DNA from: CBDCKN01 sp965219035
GTDB taxonomy: Bacteria > Gemmatimonadota > Gemmatimonadetes > Longimicrobiales > Gaopeijiaceae
DNA length: 64,000 nt
Assembly (NCBI GenBank): GCA_965219035.1
Contig: CBDCMR010000002.1
Coordinates: 124,001 to 188,000 of the forward strand
Direction: 5' to 3'
How positions within the stretch are numbered: position 1 is the first letter of the stretch; every line of letters starts with the position of its first letter. Below are positions 1 to 8,613 of the stretch, in pieces. The notes below the pieces were generated by a model that was given only the letters and a program-made list of their open reading frames with translations, was not told the DNA's origin and did no database searches. The translations under genes were made by a program, and so were the position numbers.

Positions 1-1
1 C

Positions 2-280
2 CTCGCGCACCACTACTTCTTCCTCGCCCCATACCAGAGGCCCGGAGAGACCCACGTCTCCATCATCCATCCGCGGCCGGGCGGACAGGCGGAGGGCGTG
101 CTGCGCATGGCCTCCGTGGAACCCATCTCGCTGGGAGACTACACCGTCCAGGCTCAGCACCTGCAGCTGGCCCTGGCAGGAGCCGTCCACGAGATATGGC
201 TGGACAGTCAAAACCGGGTGCTCCGGGTGGAGATTCCTGGAGAGGATTATGTAGCCGTCCGGCAGGACCCGCCGACGTGA
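2..280 (+). CDS. C-terminal fragment of an unrecognised protein (5' end outside window)
   Basis: The frame is open from the first bases of the window to the TGA at 278-280, giving about 92 residues. It is the tail of a longer protein, and the in-frame GTG at 98 is unlikely to be the start. The tail ends with HEIWLDSQNRVLRVEIPGED, a pattern of alternating strands. It resembles the last beta strands of secreted proteins that bind or process a lipid or sugar ligand (DUF3108/DUF6134-like), but this is a weak resemblance and I do not assign a function. It is co-directional with the efflux operon, about 250 bp upstream of it. Confidence 0.6.
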   Translation, partial: LAHHYFFLAPYQRPGETHVSIIHPRPGGQAEGVLRMASVEPISLGDYTVQAQHLQLALAGAVHEIWLDSQNRVLRVEIPGEDYVAVRQDPPT

Positions 281-357
281 GCCCCCCCTTCGGCGCGTTC
301 GCCAGAACCGCCGAAAAGCGAGCGGGGTAGGCTCGTGAAGATCCTCTCCGGTCGACC

Positions 358-388
358 CGTACGCCATAGTGATGGTACGGACGTTTTT
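358..388 (+). terminator. candidate Rho-independent terminator after the partial gene
   Basis: A hairpin pairs CGTAC (358-362) with GTACG (375-379). Further pairing of CAT with ATG lies inside and a 2-nt bulge interrupts the stem. A run of T's follows at 383-388 after a 4-nt spacer. The spacer makes it a weak terminator. It lies between the end of the partial gene and the TolC gene. Confidence 0.3.
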
Positions 389-532
389 CCCATCACGAAC
401 CCTATGAAACCGGCACACTCGGGTAGGCGTAGGTCTGGTGCGACCCGTGTGTGCATTCTCGGCGGGCCGTCCGCGATCCCCGAGAGACGCTGGATCAAGG
501 TATACGCAATCCAAATCATACGGAGGCTTCAC

Positions 533-2038
533 GTGTTGACTGGATCGTTCCTGGGCCGGGCCGCCCTGGCTCTGGTGCTCGTCTTCCCCGGTCGGGCGAC
601 CGCGCAGGAAATCGTGCCCGTAACACTGAGCTTGGAAGAGGCCATCGAGATCGCACGCTCGAACAATCCCCGCTTCCAGGCGACGCGAAACGATGAGGCC
701 GTAGCGGACTGGAACGTGAGATCCGCATACGGCTCGCTCTTCCCATCGGCCTCGACGAACTTTGGGGTCTCGTGGCAAGGCGCCGGTGAGCAGGTGTTCG
801 GAAGCCTGACCGCGGAGCAGCTCGGCTTCGCGGACCAGCCATCGTTCGTCTTCTCGAACTACCAGCTGGGCCTGAGCTACAACATCGACGGCACAACGCT
901 TCTCGCGCCCGGCCAGGCGAAGGCGAATCGGGTCGCCACGCGGGCGCAGGTGGCGGGAGCCGAAGCCGAGCTCGTCTTCCAGGTGACGCAGGGTTACATC
1001 GAGGTACTCCGCCAAAGCGAGGAGGTGCGCGTCTCGGAGCAACAGCGGGAGCGGGCGCGCTTCAACCTCCGGCTCGCGCAGGCCCAGCTTGAGGTGGGGG
1101 CCGCCACCGCGGTGGACGTCGCTCAGGCCGAGGTGGCGTCGGGGCGAGCCGAAGTTACCGTGCTCAAGACGACGAACGCCCTGGAGACGGCGCGCATCCG
1201 CCTTCTCCAGCAGATGGGAGTCGACCTCGACAGCCCCTTCGTTCCCACGACGCCATTCGTGCTCTCGGAACCACTCTGGAGCCGGGACGAGCTCTACAGC
1301 CTGGGGTTGGAGAGCAACCCGAATCTTCGGTCGCTTCGAGCCGGCCGGTCGGCCAGCAGCTACGGCGTGAAGATGGCCAAGAGCGCCTACCTTCCGACCC
1401 TGAGCTTCAGTGCCGGAATCAGCGGCTTCACACGTCAGGCCTCGAGTACGGTCTTTGAAATCCAACAGGCGGAGGGCCAGGCTCAGGGCTCCGTGCAGAA
1501 CTGCCTCTTCACCAACGATCTCTTCGCGCGGCTGGCCGATCCGTTGCCGGCTCAAGATTGTTCGTCCTTCGCGTTCACCGACGAATCCGCGCGGCGCATC
1601 GAAGACGGGAACAGGTCGTTCCCCTTCGACTTCACCACCCAGCCGGCCTCGGCCGCACTAACCATCAGCTTGCCGCTGTTCCAGGGCTTCAACCGCCAGC
1701 ACCAGGTGGCGGAAGCTCAGGTGCAGCTCGAAGACCTGGACTACGACCTCCGGGAGCAGGAGCTGGCCCTGCGGGCGGATATCGCGGCCACGCTGGCCAC
1801 GGTCCGAGCCGCCTACCGGGCCGCGTTGATCGAGGACCAGAATCAGATCGTCGCCGACGAGCAGCTCCGGCTGGCCCGGGAGCGCTTCAGCGTGGGCCTC
1901 GCCGCTTTCCTGGAGCTCTTGGAAGCCGAGACTCTGAAGGTCGAGGCGGACCGCGAGCAGATCGCAGCTATCTTTGCGTACCACGACTCGCTGGCCAGCC
2001 TGGAGGCGGTGGTCGGGGGGTCCCTTGGCTTACAGTGA
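533..2038 (+). CDS. TolC-family outer membrane efflux protein
   Basis: This is an outer membrane channel protein of the OEP/TolC type, about 501 residues, the usual size. I chose the GTG at 533 because GGAGG lies 6 bp upstream. It also gives a clean signal peptide: a hydrophobic stretch rich in Ala, Leu and Val, with cleavage expected after ATA, just before QEIVPV. The longer open frame back to 335 has no such features. Two OEP repeats, roughly residues 40-240 and 290-490, show the long Ala/Glu/Gln-rich amphipathic helices typical of the periplasmic tunnel (for example LEEAIEIARSNNPRF near the start). The adaptor gene follows after 3 bp and two permease genes after that, so the four form one export operon. 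The substrate cannot be told from sequence. Confidence 0.9.
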   Translation: MLTGSFLGRAALALVLVFPGRATAQEIVPVTLSLEEAIEIARSNNPRFQATRNDEAVADWNVRSAYGSLFPSASTNFGVSWQGAGEQVFGSLTAEQLGFADQPSFVFSNYQLGLSYNIDGTTLLAPGQAKANRVATRAQVAGAEAELVFQVTQGYIEVLRQSEEVRVSEQQRERARFNLRLAQAQLEVGAATAVDVAQAEVASGRAEVTVLKTTNALETARIRLLQQMGVDLDSPFVPTTPFVLSEPLWSRDELYSLGLESNPNLRSLRAGRSASSYGVKMAKSAYLPTLSFSAGISGFTRQASSTVFEIQQAEGQAQGSVQNCLFTNDLFARLADPLPAQDCSSFAFTDESARRIEDGNRSFPFDFTTQPASAALTISLPLFQGFNRQHQVAEAQVQLEDLDYDLREQELALRADIAATLATVRAAYRAALIEDQNQIVADEQLRLARERFSVGLAAFLELLEAETLKVEADREQIAAIFAYHDSLASLEAVVGGSLGLQ

Positions 2039-2041
2039 GGC

Positions 2042-3352
2042 ATGGAACAGCCCATGACCGGTAATCGTAGATTAATCATCGGCTTGGCAATCGTCGCGGT
2101 CCTGGGCACTGCAGCGGCCCTGAGCGTGACCCGCCGCCGTGGCCGCGGTGTGCCGGTCCGCCTCGAGGAGGTGACCCGCATGGACCTGGTTGAGACCGTG
2201 ACGGCGAGCGGCAACATCCGGGCAGGTCGCGTGGTGGACATCAGCTCCGACGTGTCCGCGAAGGTGGTCACGCTTCTGGTCGACGAGGGCGACGACGTGG
2301 GGGCCGGGCAGCTGCTGCTCCGCCTCGATCCAACCCAGTTCGCAGCGACCGTCTCACGGGCGACGGCGGCCTTGAACCAGGCGCTCGCCCAAGAGCGACA
2401 GCAAGAGGCCAGTCTCGAGCGTGTGAGGAGAGACTACGAGAGGGTCAGGAGCTTGTTCGAGACCGACTCGGTGCTGGTCGCCCGTCAGCAGCTCGACGAT
2501 GCCGAGACCGAAGTGGAGCTGGCCATGCGGCAACTCGAGTCCCTCCAGTTCGGTGTGGCCCAGGCAGACGCCTCCCTCGAGGAGGCCAGCGAGAGGCTCA
2601 GCAAGACGATCTTCACGGCCCCCATCTCGGGCAAGGTGACCCGATTGAATGTGGAGGAAGGTGAGACCGTCATCGTCGGGACGATGAACAACCCCGGCAG
2701 CCTGGTCCTGACCATCAGCGAGCTGTCCCGGGTCGAGGCGGTCGTGGAGGTGGACGAGACTGATATCCCGTACGTCGAGGTCGGTGACAGCACACTCCTC
2801 GAGCTCGACGCTTTCCCCAATCAGCTCTTCAGCGGTGTGGTGACCGAGATCGGGAACAGCGCCATCCGGCCGCCCGCCTCGACGGCCGGTAGCGGACAGA
2901 CGGCGGCCATCGACTTCGAGGTCGTCATCACCATGGACGATCCGCCGGGAGGCGTCCGGCCCGACCTCTCGGCGACGGCGGACATCGTGACGGCCAGGAG
3001 CAAGAACGCCCTTTCCGTACCGATCATCGCCCTCACGGTGCGGGCATCGGACGAAGGCGAGCGCGACGATGACACGGCTTCCGACGAAGACGAGAATCAG
3101 GAGGCCCGGGAACTGGGTCCTGTGGGACGCCGCCAGAACACCGACGTCGAGGGTGTGTTCCTAGTGGTGGACGGTGAGGTCACCTTCACACCCGTGGAGA
3201 TCGGAATCACGGGGCAGGAGCACTTCGAGGTCCTCAGCGGTGTCAGCCTCGGCGACACCATCGTGGCTGGCCCATATCAACAGATTCGGCGGCTCTCGAA
3301 CGGAGACGCGGTGCGGGCAGAAGAGGACCGCGGCACAAACGATTCGAACTAG
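2042..3352 (+). CDS. MacA/HlyD-type periplasmic adaptor (membrane fusion protein)
   Basis: This adaptor links an inner membrane transporter to the TolC channel. The 436-residue protein has one N-terminal membrane anchor (about residues 10-27) and a split lipoyl-like domain with the motif ISSDVSAKVVTLLVDEGDDV. A coiled-coil hairpin follows (about 105-190, rich in Ala, Gln, Glu and Arg), then a beta-barrel domain. The second lipoyl half contains FTAPISGKVTRLNVEEGETV, as expected for the family. An unusually acidic insert (DEGERDDDTASDEDENQEAR) lies near residues 340-360 before the C-terminal barrel. It starts 3 bp after the TolC-like stop, so translation is probably coupled. A second in-frame ATG lies at 2054. 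Confidence 0.9.
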   Translation: MEQPMTGNRRLIIGLAIVAVLGTAAALSVTRRRGRGVPVRLEEVTRMDLVETVTASGNIRAGRVVDISSDVSAKVVTLLVDEGDDVGAGQLLLRLDPTQFAATVSRATAALNQALAQERQQEASLERVRRDYERVRSLFETDSVLVARQQLDDAETEVELAMRQLESLQFGVAQADASLEEASERLSKTIFTAPISGKVTRLNVEEGETVIVGTMNNPGSLVLTISELSRVEAVVEVDETDIPYVEVGDSTLLELDAFPNQLFSGVVTEIGNSAIRPPASTAGSGQTAAIDFEVVITMDDPPGGVRPDLSATADIVTARSKNALSVPIIALTVRASDEGERDDDTASDEDENQEARELGPVGRRQNTDVEGVFLVVDGEVTFTPVEIGITGQEHFEVLSGVSLGDTIVAGPYQQIRRLSNGDAVRAEEDRGTNDSN

Positions 3353-3367
3353 CGCCAAGGGAGGCTA

Positions 3368-4606
3368 ATGCAGTTCGCGGAAGGCGTTCGACTCGCTCTC
3401 TACCAGATCCGCACGGAGAAGCTGAAGAGCTTCTTCAGTCTCTTGGGCGTCATCGTGGGCGTCATGTTCCTCATCGTGGTGGTGAGCGTGGTCGAGGGCA
3501 TGGACCGCTACATCCGAGAGGATCTCTCCTCGGTAGTCTTCGGCGTGAACACGGTGACGCTGCGAAGGGTGCCTGACGGGCCCAACTCCGACGGAGTGAG
3601 CAGGCGTGAACGCGCCCGTCGGCCACGCATCACGTACGAAGACTGGCAAGCCGTCCAGAATCAGATCACCGTGCCGGCCAGGGTCGGCGCTGAGAGCGAC
3701 AAGGGTGGCGAGGTCGTCGCTGACAACGGCCGCAAGGTGGAGAACGTGAGGATTTCAGCCGTGTCGCCGGAGATTCTCGGCATCAGGGATTGGGCGGTCG
3801 AGAAGGGGCGTCCATTCTCCCCACAGGAGGCCGAGCGGGGCACGGCGGTCGTGATTCTGGGAGTCGACACCGCCGAGCTCTTGTTCGAGACGCTGGACCC
3901 CATCGGTCGTCGGATCCGCATACGGGGATTCCCCTACAGGGTCGTGGGTGTGTTGGAGGAGCAGGGCAGCCTGTTCGGGATCTCTCTCGACAACCAGGTG
4001 ATCGCCCCTGCACGGTCCCCCATTCAAGCCGTGACGAATCCCCGTGGCATCGTCGACCAGGTCGTCGCGCAGTCCGACGATCCAGTCGAGATTCGGGACC
4101 TGCAACGCGAGATAGAGGGCATAATGCGAGCGCGCAGGCGCCTCCGACCCGCGGACGAGAACAACTTCTCCGTGGAAACCGCCGACGAGACGCTTAGCTT
4201 CTGGGACCGGATATCAAAGATCCTCTTCCTAGCTCTTCCGGGCCTGGTGGCGATCTCTTTGGTCGTGGGCGGAATCGTTATCATGAACATCATGCTCGTG
4301 TCGGTGATGGAGCGAACCCGAGAGATCGGAGTGAGAAAGGCCATCGGCGCTCGGCGGCGGGACATCCTGAGCCAGGTGCTCATCGAGAGCATCACGCTGT
4401 CGGGGGTTGGGGCGGCGCTCGGAGTGGCGGTGGGGGTGGGCCTCACGTATCTGATCGCCACGTTCTCGCCACTCCCGGCGGCGGTGGACCCCAAGTGGAT
4501 GGCCTTGGGAGTGTCGCTCGGGGTCATCGTGGGGATCGCTTCCGGCGTATACCCCGCTTCGCAGGCCTCCAAGCTCGATCCCGTCGATGCGCTGAGGTAC
4601 GAGTGA
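3368..4606 (+). CDS. MacB-like FtsX-family ABC permease (first of two)
   Basis: This is an ABC export permease of the MacB/FtsX type, 412 residues. There is one N-terminal membrane helix (about 20-45). A large extracytoplasmic MacB_PCD domain follows (about 46-270). Three C-terminal helices complete it, with the conserved coupling segment RTREIGVRKAIGARRRDIL between helices 2 and 3 and the family-typical ending LDPVDALRYE. It has no nucleotide-binding domain, and none of the neighbours encodes one. The AGGGAGG-like sequence just upstream supports the start. It is followed after 1 bp by a paralogous permease, and the two probably form a heterodimer. Confidence 0.88.
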   Translation: MQFAEGVRLALYQIRTEKLKSFFSLLGVIVGVMFLIVVVSVVEGMDRYIREDLSSVVFGVNTVTLRRVPDGPNSDGVSRRERARRPRITYEDWQAVQNQITVPARVGAESDKGGEVVADNGRKVENVRISAVSPEILGIRDWAVEKGRPFSPQEAERGTAVVILGVDTAELLFETLDPIGRRIRIRGFPYRVVGVLEEQGSLFGISLDNQVIAPARSPIQAVTNPRGIVDQVVAQSDDPVEIRDLQREIEGIMRARRRLRPADENNFSVETADETLSFWDRISKILFLALPGLVAISLVVGGIVIMNIMLVSVMERTREIGVRKAIGARRRDILSQVLIESITLSGVGAALGVAVGVGLTYLIATFSPLPAAVDPKWMALGVSLGVIVGIASGVYPASQASKLDPVDALRYE

Positions 4607-4607
4607 C

Positions 4608-5867
4608 ATGAGCCGGCTGAACACACTGGACGAGGGTGTATCCATCGCCCTCGACTCCATCCGCGCCAACAAGATCCGCTCCAGCTTGACCATCCTAGGC
4701 GTCTCCATCGGGGTCGGGGTGGTGATGATGATCGCGGCCATGGTCACCGGGATTCGAGAGTCCATCATGGTGGGCTTCGAGACAGCGGGTCCGGACAACT
4801 TCTCCGTGACGCGCTTCGACCTCACCAGCGTTCGGATCGTGCAGGGCAACCTGAGACCCCCATGGTGGAACAAGCCGCGCATCGAACCGGAGGAGGCGGA
4901 GCGCCTGGCACGTCTTCCAGGCGTGGAAATCGCCCTCTACAACTTCGGATTCGAGACCACCATGTCAGTGGACGCCCGCCGCGTCAGCGGCGTCCAATCC
5001 CAGGCCTATTCTTCCGGATGGCCGGCCTACACCCCCGGATACTTCGTCGTAGGCCGCGACTTCACACCCCATGAAGTCCGCCAGTCCCGTCCCCTGGTCG
5101 TGCTCTCCGTGCCGCTGGCGGAGGAGCTGTTCGCTGACCTGGATCCCATCGGGCGCAAGATCCGAGTGAGCGCCGGGAGACGCGCCGTGAACGAGGCCTT
5201 CACGGTGGTGGGTGTGTTCCAGAACGAGGAGAACATCTTCTCGGCGGCAATCCGGCACTGGGCCATCTTCCCCTACACCTCCGCGATGAAGAGGCTCAAG
5301 GCCTCCAACTGGCAGGCCGGGGTCTGGGTCATACCCCGCGACTTGGTGTCCCAAGCCGACGCGATGGATGACGTGATCGGAACCATGCGCTCCCTCAGGG
5401 GACTCCGGCCGAAGGAGGAGAACAACTTCGCGCTGCTGCGCTCCGACCAGATCATCGAGGCGTTCAACAAGTTCACGGGTGTATTCTTCCTGGTCATGCT
5501 CGCGCTTTCGTCGGTCGGCCTGCTCGTGGGAGGGATCGGCGTCATCGGCATCATGATGATCTCCGTTACGGAGCGGACGCGGGAGATCGGCATCCGCAAG
5601 GCAGTAGGGGCGACCCGGCAGGAGATCCTCTGGCAGTTCCTGGTGGAGTCGGCGGTGCTCACCCTCCTCGGCGGAGCGACCGGGATGGCTCTCGGCGCCG
5701 GCGCCGCCAAGGCCGTGGCTGTCATGACGCCGATCCCGGCGGTGGTACCCGTGTGGGCCGTGATCGCAGCCCTCGCCATGGCTATCGTGACCGGAGTTCT
5801 TTTCGGTATCGTCCCGGCGTATCGAGCATCGCGCCTCGACCCGGTTCACGCCTTACGCTTCGAGTAG
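4608..5867 (+). CDS. MacB-like FtsX-family ABC permease (second of two)
   Basis: This paralog of the preceding permease, 419 residues, has the same plan. It has an N-terminal helix (TILGVSIGVGVVMMIAAMV), a periplasmic domain, three C-terminal helices and the coupling motif RTREIGIRKAVGATRQEIL. It starts 1 bp after the previous stop, so coupled translation is expected. Its last codons (LDPVHALRFE) lie inside a 48-bp tandem duplication that extends past the stop codon. The ATPase must come from elsewhere in the genome. Confidence 0.88.
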   Translation: MSRLNTLDEGVSIALDSIRANKIRSSLTILGVSIGVGVVMMIAAMVTGIRESIMVGFETAGPDNFSVTRFDLTSVRIVQGNLRPPWWNKPRIEPEEAERLARLPGVEIALYNFGFETTMSVDARRVSGVQSQAYSSGWPAYTPGYFVVGRDFTPHEVRQSRPLVVLSVPLAEELFADLDPIGRKIRVSAGRRAVNEAFTVVGVFQNEENIFSAAIRHWAIFPYTSAMKRLKASNWQAGVWVIPRDLVSQADAMDDVIGTMRSLRGLRPKEENNFALLRSDQIIEAFNKFTGVFFLVMLALSSVGLLVGGIGVIGIMMISVTERTREIGIRKAVGATRQEILWQFLVESAVLTLLGGATGMALGAGAAKAVAVMTPIPAVVPVWAVIAALAMAIVTGVLFGIVPAYRASRLDPVHALRFE

Positions 5868-5939
5868 GCTCGCACTCTTCCTCTCGACCCGGTTCACGCC
5901 TTACGCTTCGAGTAGGCTCGCACTCTTCCTCTCGACCCG
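5835..5939 (+). repeat. 48-bp tandem duplication covering the permease stop codon
   Basis: The 48-bp unit beginning CTCGACCCGGTTCACGCC at 5835 is repeated exactly from 5883. A third partial copy (CTCGACCCG) starts at 5931. The first unit encodes the last residues and stop of the second permease. The second unit is a non-coding copy of the same codons just before bshB1. The copies look identical, suggesting a recent event. Confidence 0.9.
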
Positions 5940-5974
5940 ACTCAGACTTTCGTCTCGGAAAAGGACACCCGCAC

Positions 5975-6700
5975 GTGAGCGACGCCCTGGACATCCTGGC
6001 TATCATGGCTCACCCCGACGACGCGGAGCTGCACTGCGGAGGAGCCCTGGCGAAGGCCGCAGCTGCCGGAGACCGGGTAGGGATCCTGGACCTCACCCGT
6101 GGGGAGGGCGGCAGCCAGGGGTCCCCAGAGGTCAGGGAGCAGGAGGCTGCCAGAGCGGCGGACGTGCTCGGCCTGGCCGTCCGAAGGAACGCGGGTCTCC
6201 GTGACTCCGGTCTCGCGAACGACCAGGAGGCCCGGGAAAGAGTCGTTGGGCTCATCCGCGAGCTGAGGCCCCGCGTCGTCGTCACACATTGGCGCGAGGG
6301 CCGGCACCCGGATCACCGGGTCGCCGCCCAGCTCGCATACGACGCGTCCTTCCTCGCAGGCCTGAGGAGCTGTCCGGCTCCAGGGCAGGCTCATCGTCCG
6401 ACGAAGGTGGTCCACAGCCTGCTGTTCTGTGAGGACGCACCTACCCCGTCCTTCGTGGTGGACATCACGGATCACATCGACACGAAGCTGGCCGCCCTGG
6501 CGTGCTTCGAGTCCCAGTTCGAGGGCAAGACCACGGCAGGGGAGGCTTTCGGGGGAGGCGATCGTCCCCTTCTGGATCAAGTGAGGGTCCAGTGCGCTCA
6601 CCACGGGTCGCGGATCCGATGCGCATATGGAGAGCCGTACTGGACCCGTGAAACGGTCGCCCTGGAATCGCTGGACAGCGACCGGGTGTCGACCTTTTAG
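5975..6700 (+). CDS. bshB1: BshB1-type LmbE deacetylase (bacillithiol biosynthesis)
   Basis: This is a zinc-dependent N-acetylglucosaminyl deacetylase of the LmbE/PIG-L family, 241 residues. I start it at GTG 5975, with AAAAGGA a few bases upstream, giving VSDALDILAIMAHPDDAELH. Family signatures are the zinc and catalytic motif AHPDD and a second motif HPDHR. The segment DLTRGEGGSQGSPEVREQE, followed by VREN-like and NDQEAR blocks, is more typical of BshB1 than of MshB or LmbE of antibiotic pathways. BshB1 converts GlcNAc-malate to GlcN-malate in bacillithiol synthesis. No bshA or bshC gene is present in this window, so the pathway assignment rests on the family alone. Confidence 0.8.
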   Translation: MSDALDILAIMAHPDDAELHCGGALAKAAAAGDRVGILDLTRGEGGSQGSPEVREQEAARAADVLGLAVRRNAGLRDSGLANDQEARERVVGLIRELRPRVVVTHWREGRHPDHRVAAQLAYDASFLAGLRSCPAPGQAHRPTKVVHSLLFCEDAPTPSFVVDITDHIDTKLAALACFESQFEGKTTAGEAFGGGDRPLLDQVRVQCAHHGSRIRCAYGEPYWTRETVALESLDSDRVSTF

Positions 6701-6701
6701 T

Positions 6702-6975
6702 GTGGTGTCCCAGAAGTTCGCGAGCCACCGAGAGTGTCGAGGCGCCGGATCCGGGGTACCCGCGCCGTTAGGTGTGGGTCAGGCGCGACGACGAGGAATA
6801 GCAACGCAGGCAGGCACCGCGGCCGAAGGCCGTGGTCCGACGAGGAGGAAGGCCGCAGGGCCGGATGCATCGGTCCTCGAGCCGAGCGACCTTCATGCTC
6901 GTCGTGAGCGCCGAGTTGACCGCGAGACGAATGAGCGCAGCGAGATCAATGGCCGAGACACTTCTGGGACACCAC
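6702..6975. mobile_element. MITE-like element 1 with perfect 16-bp terminal inverted repeats
   Basis: The left end GTGGTGTCCCAGAAGT (6702-6717) is the exact reverse complement of the right end (6960-6975). The 274-bp interior has no credible gene. It shares with element 2 (18969-19136) the block GAAGTTCGCGAGCCACC just inside the left end, and GGCCGAGACACTT just before the right end. The interior also contains GACGAGG followed by a TAGCA-containing segment, as in element 3 at 46 kb. It starts 1 bp after bshB1 and ends about 20 bp from the decayed HIRAN gene. It looks like a non-autonomous transposable element. Confidence 0.7.
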
Positions 6976-6995
6976 GCAGGTTCTCGGTCAGTTTC

Positions 6996-7334
6996 CTAGA
7001 ACAGGCAGTGGACCTCCAAGAGCAACCTTCTCCAACTCGGCACCTCCGAGCCGTGGATCTTGACGGCCCGGGCCTTCGCCCCCCCACCCTTCACGAGCCA
7101 GGGCGCCAGCCAGGAGCTGATCTCAGAGGGCAGGTGCCCGAGCAGGTCTCCGCCTTCACGGTGCACCCACACCTCGGGCTCCTCCTGATCCAGGGGATCG
7201 GGGACGAGGTAGAGAGGCTCTCAGGTTTCCAGGCTCTGCAGATGTTTGTCACGGCCAGCGAAGACCATGCCGTGAACAGTAGCTCTGAACTGTGGGGGCC
7301 GTCCTTCCGGAAACGGCGGTGGAGTGCTGGTCAT
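6996..7334 (-). pseudogene. HIRAN-domain protein interrupted by an in-frame TGA
   Basis: Reading the - strand from ATG 7334 to TAG at 6996-6998 gives 112 codons in one frame, broken only by a TGA at 7221-7223 (codon 38). The product resembles a stand-alone HIRAN domain: FRATVHGMVFAGRDKHLQSL, then the TGA where Gly would be expected (GGA to TGA), then EPLYLVPDPLDQEEPEVWV, REGGDLLGHLPSEISSWLAP and a C-terminal AKARAVKIHGSEV block. HIRAN domains bind single-stranded 3' DNA ends in HLTF-type proteins, and bacterial stand-alone versions are poorly characterised. The gene is divergent from the downstream cysteine desulfurase. It is either a recent pseudogene or a one-base sequencing error. Confidence 0.75.
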
Positions 7335-7455
7335 CGAGGGTCGAGGGCTGGGATCAAGGTTCACTGTCCTGGGGCCATTGGGTATCTTGTCGAACATACA
7401 GCGAGGCCCTGGTTCGCCGAAACGGCCCCCCTCGCTTCACGCTTCACGGGAACGC

Positions 7456-8613
7456 ATGCGACCGATCTATCTCGACAACGCAGCCACGACCCCTCTCCGA
7501 GATGAAGTGCGCGACGCGATGCTCCCGATTCTCCAGGAGGACTTCGGGAACCCGTCCAGTGCCCACACCTGGGGTCGCCGAGCATCCGCTCGGTTGGAGG
7601 AGGCCCGGGAGCGAGTGGCCGATGCCCTGGGAGCCCGCCGAGGCGAGATCTACTTCGTCCGTGGCGGCACCGAGTCGGACAACCTGGCGATTCTCGGTCG
7701 GGCGGAGGCGGTACGGGCCAAGGGGGAGTCCCCCTATGTGGTCATCTCCGCCATCGAGCACCGCGCCATACTCGAGGCGTCGGCTAGGGTTCCGGAGCGA
7801 GGTGGGTGGCGCACCGTGCTCTCCGTCCGACCCGACGGTACGGTGGATCTCGACGCCCTCGAGCGAGCCTTGGAGGACCGGCCCGCCGTGGTGTCTGTGA
7901 TGACCGTGAACAACGAGGTGGGCATACACCTACCCGTGGAGGAGATCGCCGAGCGCACCCGAGGGCTTGGGGTGACGCTCCACACGGATGCGGTCCAGGC
8001 CATCGGTAAGGTCCCCGTTCGCGTGGACACCGTTCCCGCAGATCTCCTCACGCTCACCGGACACAAGATCTACGGCGCTAAGGGCACGGGGGTGCTCTTC
8101 GTACGAGAGGGGGTGGAGGTGGCCCCCCTTCTCTTCGGCGGAGGGCAGGAACACGCACTGCGGCCGGGAACCGAAGATGTGGCCGGCGCCGTCGGCATGT
8201 CCGTTGCCGTGGATCTGGCGGTGCGCGAGCGGGAGTCCGAAGCCCCCAGGCTCCGCGCCCTGCGCGACGGCCTCCAAGTGCGCCTGCAGGACGGGCTCGA
8301 CGACGTCAAGGTGCATGGAGAAATGGCGCGCCGCGCCCCCCACATTCTCAACGTGGGGATCCCCGGCGTGGACCCGCAGCTTCTTCTGGCCGGTCTGGAC
8401 ATGGAGGGGATCGCGGCCTCAGCCGGCTCGGCGTGCGAGAGCGGAGGCAAGGGAGGCAGTCACGTGCTCGAGGCCCTCTACGGCGCCATGGACGGCGTGG
8501 CGGCCCTCCGTTTCAGCCTCGGTCGCTCCACGACGGAGGAGGATATCGTCTGCGTTGCCGAGGCGACCATCTCGGTCGTGGCGAGCATCCGAAACCTAGC
8601 TGCGTCGGCATGA
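7456..8613 (+). CDS. iscS: Cysteine desulfurase (IscS/NifS family)
   Basis: This PLP enzyme removes sulfur from cysteine and carries it as a persulfide; the product is 385 residues. I start it at ATG 7456 (MRPIYLDNAATTPL), which matches the family N-terminus. The PLP lysine is K204 in LTGHKIYGAKG. The catalytic cysteine is C327 in SAGSACESGG. Its TGA overlaps the ATG of mnmA (ATGA). That overlap indicates a dedicated sulfur donor for tRNA 2-thiolation, like YrvO beside MnmA in Bacillus, rather than a general Fe-S assembly operon: no iscU, iscA or regulator is adjacent. Confidence 0.92.
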   Translation: MRPIYLDNAATTPLRDEVRDAMLPILQEDFGNPSSAHTWGRRASARLEEARERVADALGARRGEIYFVRGGTESDNLAILGRAEAVRAKGESPYVVISAIEHRAILEASARVPERGGWRTVLSVRPDGTVDLDALERALEDRPAVVSVMTVNNEVGIHLPVEEIAERTRGLGVTLHTDAVQAIGKVPVRVDTVPADLLTLTGHKIYGAKGTGVLFVREGVEVAPLLFGGGQEHALRPGTEDVAGAVGMSVAVDLAVRERESEAPRLRALRDGLQVRLQDGLDDVKVHGEMARRAPHILNVGIPGVDPQLLLAGLDMEGIAASAGSACESGGKGGSHVLEALYGAMDGVAALRFSLGRSTTEEDIVCVAEATISVVASIRNLAASA

